Below, piece after piece: positions 23,266 to 23,344 of a DNA stretch of 23,344 nt; position 1 is the first letter of the stretch; each line of letters begins with the position of its first letter. This stretch comes from Candidatus Kaiserbacteria bacterium (GTDB taxonomy: Bacteria > Patescibacteriota > Minisyncoccia > Phycocordibacterales > UBA918): contig SKGH01000003.1 in assembly GCA_007117575.1 (NCBI GenBank), positions 1 to 23,344 on the forward strand, in the 5' to 3' direction. Under the pieces are notes generated by a model that ran no database searches, was not told the DNA's origin, and saw only the letters and a list, made by a program, of their open reading frames with translations. The position numbers were made by a program, and so were the translations under genes.

Positions 23266-23344
23266 GACTTACGTGTTTCTGATGAAGTTCGAGGCGCTGA
23301 CCCAGCCCCAGTTTCCGTGATCATTTATATTCTTTCGTGACTGA
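23266..23344 (-). repeat. Family A palindromic repeat, right half (cut by window edge)
   Basis: Starts with GACTTACGTGTTT and continues with the outer-right arm (CTGATGAAGTTCGAGG), but after CCCAGCCCCAGTTTC it continues with the inner-left sequence (CGTGATCATTTATATTC) where the complete copies have a diverged right inner half. It stops at the window edge 2 bp before the point where the palindromic centre seen at positions 1-10 would begin. It carries the same T-for-C variant end as the half copy at positions 1-130. Confidence 0.85.

Noticed and set aside
1..23344. Window as a complete circular plasmid, because its edges share an element
   Set aside because: It carries dnaA, dnaN, rpmH, rnpA, polA and other chromosomal core genes and lacks most others, so a 23-kb replicon is implausible; repeat-limited assembly explains the edges better. 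Kept only as an alternative in the findings.
1..23344. tRNA or rRNA genes
   Set aside because: I looked for T-arm-like GTTCGANNC patterns with acceptor pairing and for conserved rRNA blocks in the spacers and found none.

Overview
The window looks like a stretch of an AT-rich, reduced bacterial chromosome, most likely from a Patescibacteria (Candidate Phyla Radiation) lineage of the Parcubacteria type. The evidence is a combination: compact versions of housekeeping proteins (PolA with almost no proofreading domain, a 176-residue YebC/TACO1-like protein), nearly complete absence of Shine-Dalgarno sequences, and a PrgI / TraC-like / VirB4 secretion gene set of the kind common in that radiation. 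The taxonomic placement is inference; no rRNA is present. TGA ends at least two genes (tsaE, the penicillin-binding protein), so the code is the standard bacterial one and not the TGA=Gly code of Gracilibacteria.

Layout from left to right. Positions 1-130 hold half of a repeated element (family A). Then tsaE-polA on the minus strand, repeat B copy 1, a type IV pilus/type II secretion assembly ATPase on the plus strand, a structured intergenic RNA candidate with its own promoter, and a plus-strand ruvB-yebC-ruvC cluster followed by an extremely acidic small protein. A complete family A repeat lies before a class A penicillin-binding protein. A second A copy and an inverted B copy fill the convergent gap before a DciA-like gene and dnaN (minus strand). 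Positions 12619-13103 carry a convincing replication origin with three perfect TTATACACA boxes. dnaA, rpmH, rnpA and yidC follow on the plus strand. The right third (16038-23190) is a minus-strand type IV secretion-like cluster: prgI, a TraC/VirB4-N-terminal-like protein, the VirB4 ATPase, then (after a third full A copy) a small membrane protein, a secreted beta-rich protein, an anchored propeller-like protein and a VirB2/TrbC-like membrane protein with a Cys-rich extension. The window ends inside a fifth partial A copy.

Functional sense: the middle is the replication-initiation core (dnaA, oriC, dnaN, candidate helicase-loading factor) next to the ribosomal protein / RNase P / membrane insertase genes that usually accompany it, but with dnaN turned away from dnaA. 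The ruv genes resolve Holliday junctions; ruvA is not in the window. The right cluster is an envelope-spanning secretion or DNA-transfer apparatus.

The most unusual content is repetitive and non-coding. Family A is a 210-217 bp palindromic element with perfect 13-bp inverted ends; three full copies and two half copies occur in 23 kb, and both window edges fall at or beside the centre of a symmetrical variant of it. Family B is a ~175 bp element with a 17-bp-arm palindrome that shows a compensatory base-pair change between copies. Also notable are a multi-stem RNA candidate at about 5327-5476, an in-frame TAA at codon 3 of rnpA, and a G9 tract inside the VirB2-like gene.
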